Below, piece by piece: positions 50,871 to 60,385 of a stretch of 64,000 nucleotides of DNA. Origin of the DNA: Cytophaga aurantiaca DSM 3654. Its GTDB lineage: Bacteria > Bacteroidota > Bacteroidia > Cytophagales > Cytophagaceae. Position 1 is the stretch's first letter. Each line of letters starts with the position of its first letter. Location of the stretch: contig NZ_KB903666.1 in NCBI RefSeq assembly GCF_000379725.1, positions 62,001-126,000 of the forward strand, given 5' to 3'. The translations under genes and the position numbers were made by a program. Under the pieces are notes generated by a model that made no database searches, was not told the DNA's origin, and saw only the letters and a list, made by a program, of their open reading frames with translations.

Positions 50871-52403
50871 ATGGCAACTATTGGAGACCAAACATTAACA
50901 TTAAGTCAAATAAGAGGTTTTTTATATTCGGATGAGCATCTTGAGATTAGCGAAAAAGCAATTGCTCGCGTCAAAAAGAATCATCAGTTTTTGGTTGAAT
51001 TTTCAACAGATAAAATCATTTACGGAATCAATACCGGATTTGGTCCAATGGCTCAATACAGAGTCAGTGATGAAGAAAGAAAAAATTTGCAATACAATCT
51101 TATTCGCAGTCACTGTTCAGGCGCAGGCAACGTCTTAGATCCGATCTATGTTAAAGCAGCAATGATTGTTCGCTTAAACAGTTTTTTAATCGGTAAGTCC
51201 GGCGTGCACGAAAGTCTGATCTTCTTATTACGTGATCTGATCAATAACAACATTACTCCTGTTGTATATGAACATGGTGGCGTAGGGGCAAGCGGTGATC
51301 TTGTTCAGCTTGCACACTTAGGCCTATGCTTGATCGGTGAAGGAGATGTACACTATGAGGGTACGATCTGCAGCGCTGCAGAAGCATTTTCTAAAGCGAA
51401 TATTAAACCCATCGCGATTCAGTTGCGTGAAGGTTTGGCTGTGATGAATGGTACATCGTTCATGACAGGGATCGGTGCAGTAAATTTAATTCAGGCAAAC
51501 AATCTTGTTGAATGGTCTATCAATGCAGCTTCTCTGATCAATGAATTGATTGCATCGTACGATGATTATTTTTCTGCAGAATTGAATGAAGTAAAATTGC
51601 ATTCCGGTCAACGCAATGTTGCGGCCGGTATACGAAAGAGGTTGGAAGGCAGTACGCTGATCAAATCAAGAGCAGTGCACTTATATAAAAAAGTGGATGA
51701 AATGTATTTTGAAGATAAAGTTCAGGAATACTATTCGATCCGTTGTGTACCACAAATCATTGGTCCAGTTTTAGACACGGTTACATATGCAATACAGGTC
51801 ATTGAAAACGAAGTGAACTCTGTAAATGATAATCCGGTTGTAGATGAGGAAACAAATAATATTTACCATGGTGGTAATTTCCATGGTGATTATGTTTCTC
51901 TTGAAATGGATAAGGTGAAAATTGCTGTTACAAAATTGGCAATGCTTGCAGAGCGTCAGATAAATTATTTGATGAACAGCAAGCTTAATAATATGCTTCC
52001 GCCTTTCTTAAATAAAGGAGTGCTGGGCTTGAATTTTGGCTTGCAAGGCATACAGTTTACAGCAACCTCAACGGTTGCAGAGTCTCAGGCCTTGTCGAAT
52101 TCCATGTATGTACACAGTATTCCGAACAACAACGATAATCAGGATATTGTTAGCATGGGTACAAACTCCGCTTTGATCTGTGCGAAAGTTATTGAGAATG
52201 CCTATCAGGTAATGGCAATTGAATTGATGTCATTGACACAGGCAATAGATATTCTACAATTATCAGAACGTTTATCTGCATACAATACAAATGTACTGGC
52301 TGTAATCCACACAGCATTTGTGCCGTTTACAGATGATCAACCAAAATACAAAGAAATTCAGCAGCTATTAGCTGCAATCCGGATTTCACAATCCTCTAAC
52401 TAA
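50871..52403 (+). CDS. Aromatic amino-acid ammonia-lyase, probable tyrosine ammonia-lyase
   Basis: 510 residues, MIO-type lyase. The cofactor is made from A140-S141-G142 in GGVGASGDLVQLAHL. YGINTGFGPM (51-60) supplies the catalytic Tyr and RSHCSG (79-84) holds the selectivity His81. The family name is HutH-like, but a histidase would be expected beside histidine-degradation genes; here it lies in a flexirubin cluster, whose starter p-coumarate needs tyrosine deamination. The SHC loop agrees with known Bacteroidota tyrosine lyases. It gives trans-4-coumarate and ammonia. Confidence 0.88.
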   Translation: MATIGDQTLTLSQIRGFLYSDEHLEISEKAIARVKKNHQFLVEFSTDKIIYGINTGFGPMAQYRVSDEERKNLQYNLIRSHCSGAGNVLDPIYVKAAMIVRLNSFLIGKSGVHESLIFLLRDLINNNITPVVYEHGGVGASGDLVQLAHLGLCLIGEGDVHYEGTICSAAEAFSKANIKPIAIQLREGLAVMNGTSFMTGIGAVNLIQANNLVEWSINAASLINELIASYDDYFSAELNEVKLHSGQRNVAAGIRKRLEGSTLIKSRAVHLYKKVDEMYFEDKVQEYYSIRCVPQIIGPVLDTVTYAIQVIENEVNSVNDNPVVDEETNNIYHGGNFHGDYVSLEMDKVKIAVTKLAMLAERQINYLMNSKLNNMLPPFLNKGVLGLNFGLQGIQFTATSTVAESQALSNSMYVHSIPNNNDNQDIVSMGTNSALICAKVIENAYQVMAIELMSLTQAIDILQLSERLSAYNTNVLAVIHTAFVPFTDDQPKYKEIQQLLAAIRISQSSN

Positions 52404-52409
52404 CGGTAT

Positions 52410-53153
52410 ATGTCTGCTAAACTTAAATACGCTTTAGTAACAGGTGCAGCAAGAGGCATTGGTAAAGCAATTGCAATAAAGCTTGCAGCCGATGGGTATC
52501 ATGTATTGATCAATTACAGATCAAATGACGCCGAAGCTGAAAAAACAAAAGCTGTTATTGTTGAGCAAGGAGGGAATGCAACCTTGATGAAGTTTGATGT
52601 ATCGGACCGCACGGAAGTAACTACCATGTTGGGTGGATGGTTAGAGCAGCATCAGGACGATGCAGTGATAGAAGTATTGATCAACAATGCAGGCATACGC
52701 AACGATAAGTTGTTGTTGTGGATGGAGCCGAAGGATTGGGATGGAGTGATGGATGTAAACCTTACAGGGTTTTATAATGTTACAAAAGCCATCATCAATC
52801 AAATGTTGTTGAACCGTTACGGTCGCATTATAAGTGTCGTTTCTCTATCAGGCCTTAAAGGTGTAGCCGGACAAATGAATTACTCAGCAGCAAAGGCTGG
52901 TGTCATTGGTGCAACAAAAGCCTTGGCTCAGGAAGTAGGCAAACGTGGTATCACAGTAAATGCGGTTGCTCCCGGTTATATCAAAACAGATATGACTCAG
53001 GATATAGATGAACAAGAGCTGAAGGCGCAGATTCCTGCAAACCGATTCGGTGACTCCGAAGAAGTTGCAGAACTTGTATCCTTTCTGGCTTCTAAGAAGG
53101 CTTCGTACATCAGTGCGGAAGTAATTTCTATCAACGGAGGTTTATATTCATAA
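52410..53153 (+). CDS. 3-oxoacyl-ACP reductase (SDR, FabG-like)
   Basis: 247 residues, short-chain dehydrogenase. TGAARGIGKAIA (11-22) binds NADPH; NNAG (near 93-96), Ser in VSLSGLKG and the YSAAK pair (near 154) give the catalytic set; GYIKTDMT closes the active-site loop. In aryl-polyene assembly this enzyme reduces each beta-keto group. Follows the lyase by 6 bp. Distinct from the housekeeping FabG by its position in the cluster. Confidence 0.92.
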   Translation: MSAKLKYALVTGAARGIGKAIAIKLAADGYHVLINYRSNDAEAEKTKAVIVEQGGNATLMKFDVSDRTEVTTMLGGWLEQHQDDAVIEVLINNAGIRNDKLLLWMEPKDWDGVMDVNLTGFYNVTKAIINQMLLNRYGRIISVVSLSGLKGVAGQMNYSAAKAGVIGATKALAQEVGKRGITVNAVAPGYIKTDMTQDIDEQELKAQIPANRFGDSEEVAELVSFLASKKASYISAEVISINGGLYS

Positions 53154-53233
53154 CCGTAGATATAAACCTGTATATATAATCACAATGTAATTCAGTTTCA
53201 ATCAGAATTACATGCATTAAATTTCAAAACTAC

Positions 53234-54130
53234 ATGGCAGCTTGGGATGGTAAATCGAAAGGTTCAAAATCTGGCTACTCATTCTTTGTATTTATACTAA
53301 GAACGTTTGGCGTCTGGCCGACCTATGTCGTTTTATATCCCGCAGCATGTTATTTTTTTATTCAGCCGAATCAGGCATGGAAATCCATTTATTCTTTTTT
53401 GCGCACGAAAGTAGGCTTGTCTCCATGGAAGGCATTCACAGGAGTGTACAAGAACTTTTACATATTCGGACAAACATTGGTTGATCGGGTGATCGTGATG
53501 GCTGGCTACGGAAAATTTACATTCACCTTTGATGGAGAAGAGAATCTGATCCGTATGGTGGAAGAAGGTGCCGGCGGTTTATTGATAAGTGCACACCTGG
53601 GCAACTGGGAAATTGCCGGACATTTATTGTATCGTGTAAAAGCGAAAATAAATGTAGTAATGTTTGAAGGAGAACATGAAAAGGTGAAAGAATATATGGA
53701 TCGTGTGAAAGGTGAAAAAAACTTAAACATCATCGCAATTAAAGAAGACCTATCTCATTTGTACGCAATCAACGATGCCTTTGAACGTAAGGAACTTGTG
53801 TGTATGCATGGGGATCGCTTCTTGCCGGGGGCCCGTACAATTGAAGTTCCCTTCTTAGGTGAACCGGCTTGTTTCCCAAGTGGTCCGTTGTTAATGGCTG
53901 CTAAATACAAGGTGCCTGTATCGTTCGTTTTTGCAATGAAAGAACATGCTTCTCATTATTATTTCAGTGCTACAAAAGGTGTTGTATACACATACGATCG
54001 CGATAAAAACAAACAAGCCGAACAATTGAAACAAACGGTCGGTATGTTTGTTCAGTTGATTGAAAAGAACATTAAGAAGTATCCATATCAATGGTTCAAT
54101 TATTATAACTTCTGGCAAACAGGAAAGTAA
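53234..54130 (+). CDS. LpxL/HtrB-type acyltransferase
   Basis: 298 residues with an N-terminal membrane helix. The acyltransferase motif HLGNWEIAG with His near 123 (HX4E type) and HGDRFLPGARTIEVPFLGEP place it in the LPLAT/lipid A acyltransferase family. In aryl-polyene loci such enzymes attach the finished polyene or a fatty acid to a lipid carrier in the membrane. Followed by the methyltransferase with 3 bp. Lipid A acylation is the alternative but unlikely in this context. Confidence 0.85.
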   Translation: MAAWDGKSKGSKSGYSFFVFILRTFGVWPTYVVLYPAACYFFIQPNQAWKSIYSFLRTKVGLSPWKAFTGVYKNFYIFGQTLVDRVIVMAGYGKFTFTFDGEENLIRMVEEGAGGLLISAHLGNWEIAGHLLYRVKAKINVVMFEGEHEKVKEYMDRVKGEKNLNIIAIKEDLSHLYAINDAFERKELVCMHGDRFLPGARTIEVPFLGEPACFPSGPLLMAAKYKVPVSFVFAMKEHASHYYFSATKGVVYTYDRDKNKQAEQLKQTVGMFVQLIEKNIKKYPYQWFNYYNFWQTGK

Positions 54131-54133
54131 AAT

Positions 54134-55231
54134 ATGCAAACAAAAGAAACAAGATCCTCGATGAGGTTTTATGAGGAAGATAAACTTGCTGCTGTAGATG
54201 CAAAATTTGAAGCACAGAAAATTGCCTTCGCACCTTTTGTATTTCAAGCCTCCATGGCTTTACGTGATTTAGGTATTCTGAAAATTATTGAAGATGCTGG
54301 TGTTACCGGTATTAGTCAGGATGATGTTGTTGCAAAGCTTACACTTTCAACGTATGGTGTACGTGTACTTGTGGAAGCCGGCTTGGGTATGGGGCTATTG
54401 ATCTGTAAAGATGGGAAGTATGCACTTACCCGTGTGGGTCATTATATACTGAATGATTCGATGACCATTGCCAATATGGATTTTGTTCAGGATATCAATT
54501 ATCAAGGCTTCTTTCATTTAAAAGAATCTATTGAAACCGGCAAGCCCAAAGGTTTAAAAGTATTCGGTGAGCACTACGAAACGTTTTATCAGGCGCTTTC
54601 TGAACTTCCAGAAAAAGAAAAACAAAGCTGGTTGGCATTTGATCATTTCTATTCGGATGATTCATTCAATAAAGTATTGCCAATGGTATTTAAATTCAAT
54701 CCGAAAAAAATACTGGATGTCGGCGGCAATACAGGTAAGTGGTCGTTGAGCTGTGTGCATCATAATCAAGATGTACAGATGACGATTGCGGATCTGCCTC
54801 AGCAGATTGCGATGGCAAAAGAAAATATTAATCAGTATAAAGAAGGAAATAGAATATCCTACCATCCATTGGATATTTTGAAGGCTGAATCTACCTTGCC
54901 TGCAGGCTTTGATGTAGTTTGGATGAGCCAGTTCCTGGATTGTTTTTCTGAAAATGAAATCGTAAGCATTCTTAAAAAATCGCTATCTTCATTGAATGAC
55001 AATGGAAAATTGATCATCATGGAAACATTCTGGGACAGACAAAAGTTTGAAGCTGCCGCATTTTGTTTGCAGCAGACATCTTTATATTTCACATGTATTG
55101 CAAATGGCAACAGTCAGATGTATCATTCTGAAGTATTCATTCGCTGCGTAGAGAAGGCAGGTTTCGTAATTGAAGAAGATATTAATAATGTTGGTATCAG
55201 TCATACCGTGTTGATCTGCAAAAAGAAATAA
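54134..55231 (+). CDS. SAM-dependent O/C-methyltransferase of the flexirubin cluster
   Basis: 365 residues. N-terminal winged-helix dimerisation part (FQASMALRDLGILKIIEDAG, 37-56) and a Rossmann SAM-binding domain with ILDVGGNTGKWS (near 191-202) and LPAGFDVVWMSQFLDCF. This layout is shared with type 2 O-methyltransferases. It would methylate the aryl head (ring or phenol). Flexirubin carries a methyl on the aryl ring, so ring C-methylation is also possible. Tightly packed between cluster genes. Confidence 0.85.
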   Translation: MQTKETRSSMRFYEEDKLAAVDAKFEAQKIAFAPFVFQASMALRDLGILKIIEDAGVTGISQDDVVAKLTLSTYGVRVLVEAGLGMGLLICKDGKYALTRVGHYILNDSMTIANMDFVQDINYQGFFHLKESIETGKPKGLKVFGEHYETFYQALSELPEKEKQSWLAFDHFYSDDSFNKVLPMVFKFNPKKILDVGGNTGKWSLSCVHHNQDVQMTIADLPQQIAMAKENINQYKEGNRISYHPLDILKAESTLPAGFDVVWMSQFLDCFSENEIVSILKKSLSSLNDNGKLIIMETFWDRQKFEAAAFCLQQTSLYFTCIANGNSQMYHSEVFIRCVEKAGFVIEEDINNVGISHTVLICKKK

Positions 55232-55233
55232 GT

Positions 55234-55659
55234 ATGAACATATTGCTTCCGGATTCAGATATTGTTCGTTACATACCGCAGCGCCAACCCATTGTTCTGG
55301 TGGATGTACTTGTTGCTGTAGAGGATAACATAACGGAAACATCTTTTCTGATAAAGGATGGAGCATTGTTTATAGAAGATGGTGTATTGAAGGAACCTGG
55401 ATTGATAGAGAACATTGCGCAAACTGCAGCTGCCGGCGTTGGTTATATCTGTGCTGTGAAGAATGAAGCAGTGCCTGTAGGTTTTATCGGAGCGATAACA
55501 AATCTGCGTATTGAATATCTGCCAAAAGTAGGAGAGACAATTCGTACACGTGTGGAAGTATTGGAAGAGATTTTTGATATGTCTCTTATCAAAGGAGAAA
55601 GTTTTGTGGGTGAGAAGCCGGTGTTATCGTGTGAAATGAAAATTGTTTTGAAGAAATAA
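55234..55659 (+). CDS. Hotdog-fold dehydratase (3-hydroxyacyl-ACP dehydratase, ApeI/FabZ-like)
   Basis: 141 residues. A single hotdog domain: YIPQRQPIVLVDVL (residues 10-23), then IENIAQTAAAGVGYI (long helix) and the beta sheet. The His/Glu pair of classical FabZ is not obvious, since the first His is replaced by Gln-Arg-Gln, so activity may differ or depend on the other dehydratase (62414). Predicted to eliminate water from beta-hydroxyacyl-ACP. Flanked by 2-3 bp gaps. Confidence 0.75.
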   Translation: MNILLPDSDIVRYIPQRQPIVLVDVLVAVEDNITETSFLIKDGALFIEDGVLKEPGLIENIAQTAAAGVGYICAVKNEAVPVGFIGAITNLRIEYLPKVGETIRTRVEVLEEIFDMSLIKGESFVGEKPVLSCEMKIVLKK

Positions 55660-55662
55660 CAG

Positions 55663-56082
55663 ATGAAAACATTGCGTCATGAAACAGAAGTAGTCGTTCG
55701 CTTCAGCGAAGTGGATTCGTTGCATATTGTGTGGCACGGACATTATGTTCGTTATTTCGAAGATGCACGTGAAGCTTTCGGATTGAAATACGGCATTCAT
55801 TATTTAGATGTTCAGAAAGCTGGCTATTCCACACCCATCGTAAAAGTGCAGTGCGATTATAAAAGATCCTTGAAGTACGGCGATACAGCGCTTGTTGACG
55901 CAACCTTTGTAAATTCCGAAGCTGCAAAACTGATCTTTGCATTTACGATTCGTAATAAAGAAACAAAAGAAGTTATTGCTACAGGTGAAACGGTACAGGT
56001 ATTTTTGGATGCAAACAAAGAACTGTGTTTAACGAATCCTCCATTTTTCAGTGCTTGGAAGAAAAGCAACAGCATTGAATAG
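55663..56082 (+). CDS. Acyl-CoA/ACP thioesterase, 4HBT hotdog family
   Basis: 139 residues. The hotdog pattern RFSEVDSLHIVWHGHYVRYF (11-30) has the 4-hydroxybenzoyl-CoA thioesterase signature D-x-x-x-IVWH-G-Y. It can release the finished chain from the ACP or remove dead-end acyl groups. Three bases separate it from the dehydratase; the next KAS gene starts one base after its stop. Confidence 0.9.
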   Translation: MKTLRHETEVVVRFSEVDSLHIVWHGHYVRYFEDAREAFGLKYGIHYLDVQKAGYSTPIVKVQCDYKRSLKYGDTALVDATFVNSEAAKLIFAFTIRNKETKEVIATGETVQVFLDANKELCLTNPPFFSAWKKSNSIE

Positions 56083-56083
56083 T

Positions 56084-57211
56084 ATGAAAAATCCTGTATA
56101 CATGTTATCCGATTCGGTTGTGACTCCTTTGGGAAATACCATTGAAGAGAACATGGATAAACTGTATGCTAAAACTTCTGCTATTCGTCCATATAGTCAC
56201 GCTCAGATGGGAACCTTGTTTCATTCTCAGTTTTCAGAGACAGATACATTTCCAACAAAAAAAGATTCCGGTGCATATACAAAAATTGAACGCTTATTTA
56301 TTTATTCTATTGAACAGGCAGTAGCAAAGTTATCTTCAACGATAGATCAAAAAAATGTATTGTTCGTCTTTGCTTCTACAAAAGGAAATATCGAATATTT
56401 AGCAGATCCTGATTTTGATCCCGAACGTTTGCGTATAGGCATTATGGCTGATTACGTTGCACGGTATTTTAACAATCCCAACAAACCGGTTGTTGTATCG
56501 AATGCGTGTATCTCCGGCTTACAGGCAATACAGTATGCCTGTCAGATCCTGCAGCATAAAAAATATTCGCATGTAATTGTAAGCGGTGCCGATTGTGTAT
56601 CTGAATTTGTATTGTCTGGTTTTTATTCGTTCCAGGCATTAAGTCCTTTCCCGTGTACACCTTTTGATAAGAGGCGTGCAGGTGTTTCTCTTGGTGAAGG
56701 CTGCGGTACAGTCATCTTATCTTCACAACCTGAATCCGATACAAACATAGAAATACGTGCAGCTGTATCTTCAAACGATGCCAATCATTTATCGGGCCCT
56801 TCGAGAACGGGAGAAGGCTTAGTATCTGCGATCAAAGCAGTGATAAAGGAAGCAGACATTCAGCCTTCAGAGATTGATGTTATATCTGCACATGGTACTG
56901 CAACAATCTACAACGATGAAATGGAAGCGTTGGCTTTTCAAACGATCGGTGTGAGTGCAGCGCCTGTATACAGTGTTAAAGGAAATATTGGACATACCCT
57001 CGGTGCGGCAGGCATTGTTGAGACGATCTATTTAGCAAACAGCATGCATCTGAATAAAATCATTCCTTCTGCAGGTTTTTCAGAAACGGGAACCAGTGTT
57101 GTACTGAATGTTGTTAGAGAAGCAGTTCCTCAGAAATTAACGATTGGCTTAAAAACGGCTTCAGGTTTTGGAGGCGGAAATGCAGCAATTATTTTAAAGA
57201 AGCAAAAATGA
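56084..57211 (+). CDS. Beta-ketoacyl-ACP synthase (active, FabF-like)
   Basis: 375 residues from ATG 56084, one base after the thioesterase stop (a longer frame from 56051 is inside the previous gene). Complete catalytic triad: Cys142 in VVSNACISGLQAI, His270 in AHGTATIYNDE, His304 in GNIGHTLGAAG. It condenses malonyl-ACP with the growing aryl-polyene. The N-terminal extension is short compared with FabF. Overlaps the next ketosynthase-like gene by 4 bp, suggesting a heterodimer. Confidence 0.92.
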   Translation: MKNPVYMLSDSVVTPLGNTIEENMDKLYAKTSAIRPYSHAQMGTLFHSQFSETDTFPTKKDSGAYTKIERLFIYSIEQAVAKLSSTIDQKNVLFVFASTKGNIEYLADPDFDPERLRIGIMADYVARYFNNPNKPVVVSNACISGLQAIQYACQILQHKKYSHVIVSGADCVSEFVLSGFYSFQALSPFPCTPFDKRRAGVSLGEGCGTVILSSQPESDTNIEIRAAVSSNDANHLSGPSRTGEGLVSAIKAVIKEADIQPSEIDVISAHGTATIYNDEMEALAFQTIGVSAAPVYSVKGNIGHTLGAAGIVETIYLANSMHLNKIIPSAGFSETGTSVVLNVVREAVPQKLTIGLKTASGFGGGNAAIILKKQK

Positions 57212-57840
57212 CGTATAGCATAACTCGTTTTTGCCGCATCCGTAGAGATTCGGTTCAGGCCGATTCAGTTCGGATTAAAACAAACACAACCGAAGACCTT
57301 CAAAAGGTTGAATTTTCGGAGTTATATAAACATGTATCTATGGAGTACCCCAAGTATTTCAAAATGGATGCTGTTTCCAAATACGGAATTATAGCTGCAG
57401 AACACTTACTGAGAGGTATAGATCTCAAAGCGAAGTACACTGAAACAGAGATCGGTATTGTTTTGTCGAATGCATCTGGTTCTTTGGATACAGATGCTGA
57501 ATTTCAGAAAACTATCCAGAATAAGGTGAATTTTTTCCCTAGTCCTGCTATATTTGTATATACACTCTCAAACATTGTAATGGGCGAGATCTGTATCAAA
57601 CATAAAATCAAGGGAGAAAATATGTTTTTTCTCTCAGAAACCATTCAATCTGAACTATTAGAGGGCTTTGTGTCGGACTTATTCAATAAGAATTCGATAC
57701 GTTGTGCTGTGGTTGGCTGGGTGGAATATTCGTTTGGAAAACCCGATGTGCTGCTTCTCTTAGTAGAAAATACAGAGCAAAAGAATATAAACCAAATCGA
57801 ATTTACTTCGAATCAAATAGAATCATTATACGAGTTATGA
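57208..57840 (+). CDS. Short ketosynthase-like protein without active-site Cys
   Basis: 210 residues, about half a thiolase-fold enzyme. The middle (EIGIVLSNASGSLDTDAEFQ; FFPSPAIFVYTLSNIVMGEI) resembles KAS segments, but where an active KAS has Cys the sequence reads FFLSETIQSELLEG, without Cys, and both catalytic His regions are missing. It overlaps the active KAS before it and the ACP after it by 4 bp each, so it may form an inactive partner or a scaffold in the polyene complex. Found in other flexirubin loci in this position, as far as I recall. Confidence 0.65.
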   Translation: MTYSITRFCRIRRDSVQADSVRIKTNTTEDLQKVEFSELYKHVSMEYPKYFKMDAVSKYGIIAAEHLLRGIDLKAKYTETEIGIVLSNASGSLDTDAEFQKTIQNKVNFFPSPAIFVYTLSNIVMGEICIKHKIKGENMFFLSETIQSELLEGFVSDLFNKNSIRCAVVGWVEYSFGKPDVLLLLVENTEQKNINQIEFTSNQIESLYEL

Positions 57841-58106
57841 ACCAGTTAATAACTGAATTAAAAAAAGAAATTATTTATCAACTTAATCTTCAAGATATTA
57901 CTCCGGAGTCAATTAAAGACGATGCGCCCTTGTTTGGCGAAGGTTTGGGATTGGATTCCATCGATGTATTGGAATTGATTGTATTACTTCAAAAGAAATA
58001 CGGTATTAAAGTGAATGGTGCTGAAGAAGGTAAGACTGTATTTTTCTCTGTTAAATCTATGGCAGAGTACATAACTGCTAAGCAACAGCAGCAGCAACAA
58101 CAATAA
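57837..58106 (+). CDS. Acyl carrier protein of the flexirubin cluster
   Basis: 89 residues. ATG at 57837 overlaps the previous stop. The phosphopantetheine Ser is in GLDSIDVLEL (near 38-47). The middle helix and acidic surface fit an ACP. Unusual is a C-terminal run of seven Gln (AKQQQQQQQ) coded by a CAG/CAA repeat. It carries the aryl-polyene chain. Only one ACP is visible in this stretch, although related clusters usually have two; a second may lie outside the window. Confidence 0.93.
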   Translation: MNQLITELKKEIIYQLNLQDITPESIKDDAPLFGEGLGLDSIDVLELIVLLQKKYGIKVNGAEEGKTVFFSVKSMAEYITAKQQQQQQQ

Positions 58107-58118
58107 CGTTTGTTATAC

Positions 58119-59330
58119 ATGTCTTCACGGGTCCTGATTACCGGCATTGGTTCTGTTTCATCCATTGGTTTAAGTATTCAGGAATTAACAGATTCCATTG
58201 TAACATCTTCGAGCGGAGTATCCCGTAAAACAAGACTGGACTCTATTTTGGCTCGCACCTTGCCAACTGCACAAATTCAGTTGAGCGATGAAGAATTAAA
58301 AAAAAGAATTCCCGGATTATCTTCCAAACAGGTTTATTCAAGAACGGCGCTGCTAGGTATGCTTGCTGCATCGGAAGCGATTGCGAATGCCGGATTGGCA
58401 CCAAGTGATTGCAACGCTGCAGGTTTGGTGAATTCAACCAGCGCAGGTGGAATGGATAAAGGAGAAATTTTTTATGCGGATTATTTAACATCAGCAAACA
58501 AAGGAAATTTAAAATTTGCACAAACACACGATTGCGGTGATGCTGCCGAACAAATAGCTGCTTTGCTTCATATCGAACAATACATTACTACCATTAGTAC
58601 CGCTTGTTCTTCTGCCGCAAATGCAATGATTCATGCAGCGCGCCTGATCAAGGCGGGTATCTGTGATATCGTGATAGCAGGAGGTTCAGATGCCATCTGT
58701 AAATTTACGATCAATGGTTTTAATTCGCTGATGATCTTATCTGATGAAGACTGTAAACCGTTTGATAAAAATAGAAAAGGGTTAAACTTAGGAGAAGCTG
58801 CAGGATATTTTGTGTTGGAATCAGAAGCATCGGTAAAGCGCAGAGGCGTGAAGCCATTGGCCGTATTATCCGGCTATGGAAATGCCTGTGATGCATATCA
58901 TCAAACAGCGTCTTCACCGAATGGCGAAGGTGCCTATCTTGCAATGATGCAGGCCATTCGTACAAGTGGTTTTGAACCTGCTGAAATTGATTACATCAAC
59001 GCACATGGAACCGGCACACAGAACAACGATCTGTCGGAGAGTGTAGCTTTGTTGCGTATCTTTACAGAAAGTAATTTGCCTCCTGTGAGTTCAACCAAAG
59101 CAATGACCGGACATACACTGGCCGCTGCGGGTGGGATAGAAGCGGTGTTATCTGTATTGGCCATACAGAACGGATGGATCTTTCCGAATAAAAATTTTAG
59201 TGAAGCAATTGAAGAAACAGGTATTATTCCTGTAACAGAACTTCAGACAAATAAAAGCATCAAACATATTTTATCGAATTCATTCGGGTTTGGCGGTAAT
59301 AATTCATCTTTACTGATTTCAGCATGTTGA
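58119..59330 (+). CDS. Beta-ketoacyl-ACP synthase (active)
   Basis: 403 residues from ATG 58119. Catalytic Cys163 in TACSSAANAMIHA, His296 in AHGTGTQNND, His332 in TGHTLAAAGG. It is a second KAS, closer to FabF/FabB, and overlaps the following Cys-less homologue by 7 bp. With that partner it probably forms a KS/chain-length-factor heterodimer for polyene elongation, as shown for aryl-polyene ApeO/ApeC. Confidence 0.92.
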   Translation: MSSRVLITGIGSVSSIGLSIQELTDSIVTSSSGVSRKTRLDSILARTLPTAQIQLSDEELKKRIPGLSSKQVYSRTALLGMLAASEAIANAGLAPSDCNAAGLVNSTSAGGMDKGEIFYADYLTSANKGNLKFAQTHDCGDAAEQIAALLHIEQYITTISTACSSAANAMIHAARLIKAGICDIVIAGGSDAICKFTINGFNSLMILSDEDCKPFDKNRKGLNLGEAAGYFVLESEASVKRRGVKPLAVLSGYGNACDAYHQTASSPNGEGAYLAMMQAIRTSGFEPAEIDYINAHGTGTQNNDLSESVALLRIFTESNLPPVSSTKAMTGHTLAAAGGIEAVLSVLAIQNGWIFPNKNFSEAIEETGIIPVTELQTNKSIKHILSNSFGFGGNNSSLLISAC

Positions 59331-60385
59331 TCCGGAACGTATATATCAATGGATTATCAGCCGTGTCGGTTCAACCAACATTTGATGAATCATTTCTGGA
59401 TGGAAATAGTAAAGATCCGTCCTTTGTTTATATCAAAGGACTTGAACCCGATTACAAGCAATATCTGAATCCCACTGCCAGTAGACGTTTCAGTCGGTTG
59501 ATAAAAATGTCCTTGGTCGCTGCACAGAAAAGTATTGCTATGGCCGATGGCGTAATGCCGGAAGCAATCATTACAGGAACAGGTTTAGGCTGTTTAGAAG
59601 ATACAGAAAAGTTTTTGACTGCATTGATCGAAAGCAATGAATCCATGCTCTCGCCAACGGCCTTCATACAATCTACCCACAATACCATCAGCGGACAGAT
59701 TGCTATGATGATCAACTGTTATAATTCGAATTATACCTATTCAAACAGATATTTTTCATTTGAATCTTCTTTGCTGGATGGCATACTGATGCTGGAAGAT
59801 CGAAGTTGTAAGCATGTTCTGGTGAATGCGGCAGACGAAGTTATTCCTTCTGTACATAGCATTCTAAAGCGTATGCAGTTGTGGGATCGTAGGGAATGCA
59901 TTCAGCAGCAGGCAAGCATGCCTGTTACAATCGGCGAAGGTGCAATGAGTATGATGATCTCGTCTGAAAAGAAGGATACATCGCTGGCACAGATCAAGGC
60001 ATATAAATTACTCTATACACTTCCTGCAGAAAGTAGCATTGAAGGGCAGATAAAATCTTTTTTAGAAGAAGCAGCACTTTCTGTTTCGGATATTGACGTG
60101 ATCCTGTTGGGTATGAATGGAGATGCATCAAATGATTGTTATTACACACCTGTCCAATCCTTGTTCACAGAATCAACACAGTTGGTATACAAACATCTAT
60201 TCGGCGAATCCTTTACGGCTTCGTCCTTTGCTTACTGGCTTAGTGCGCAGATCATCCGTACAAAAAAAATCATACCGTCATGTGTTTTGTCTGATAAGAA
60301 TCGTACACCCAAACACATGTTCGTTTACAATCAGTTTAGAGGAAAGTATCATTCATTCTGTTTATTGTCAGATGTTGAAGTATAA
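59324..60385 (+). CDS. Ketosynthase-like chain-length-factor partner (Cys-less)
   Basis: 353 residues, thiolase fold. The region aligned with the active-site Cys of the preceding KAS (ACSS) reads FESS, so Cys is replaced by Glu. The His motifs are also lost. Related features: LMLSPTAFIQSTHNTISGQ-like TPFIQSTHNTI in the dimer interface (STHNTISGQIA). This is the state of chain-length factors, which pair with an active KAS. Its stop overlaps the deacetylase start by 14 bp. Confidence 0.82.
   Translation: MLIRNVYINGLSAVSVQPTFDESFLDGNSKDPSFVYIKGLEPDYKQYLNPTASRRFSRLIKMSLVAAQKSIAMADGVMPEAIITGTGLGCLEDTEKFLTALIESNESMLSPTAFIQSTHNTISGQIAMMINCYNSNYTYSNRYFSFESSLLDGILMLEDRSCKHVLVNAADEVIPSVHSILKRMQLWDRRECIQQQASMPVTIGEGAMSMMISSEKKDTSLAQIKAYKLLYTLPAESSIEGQIKSFLEEAALSVSDIDVILLGMNGDASNDCYYTPVQSLFTESTQLVYKHLFGESFTASSFAYWLSAQIIRTKKIIPSCVLSDKNRTPKHMFVYNQFRGKYHSFCLLSDVEV

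Noticed and set aside
50871-52403. Histidine ammonia-lyase for histidine degradation
   Set aside because: No other hut genes are nearby; the position in the flexirubin cluster and the SHC loop favour tyrosine.
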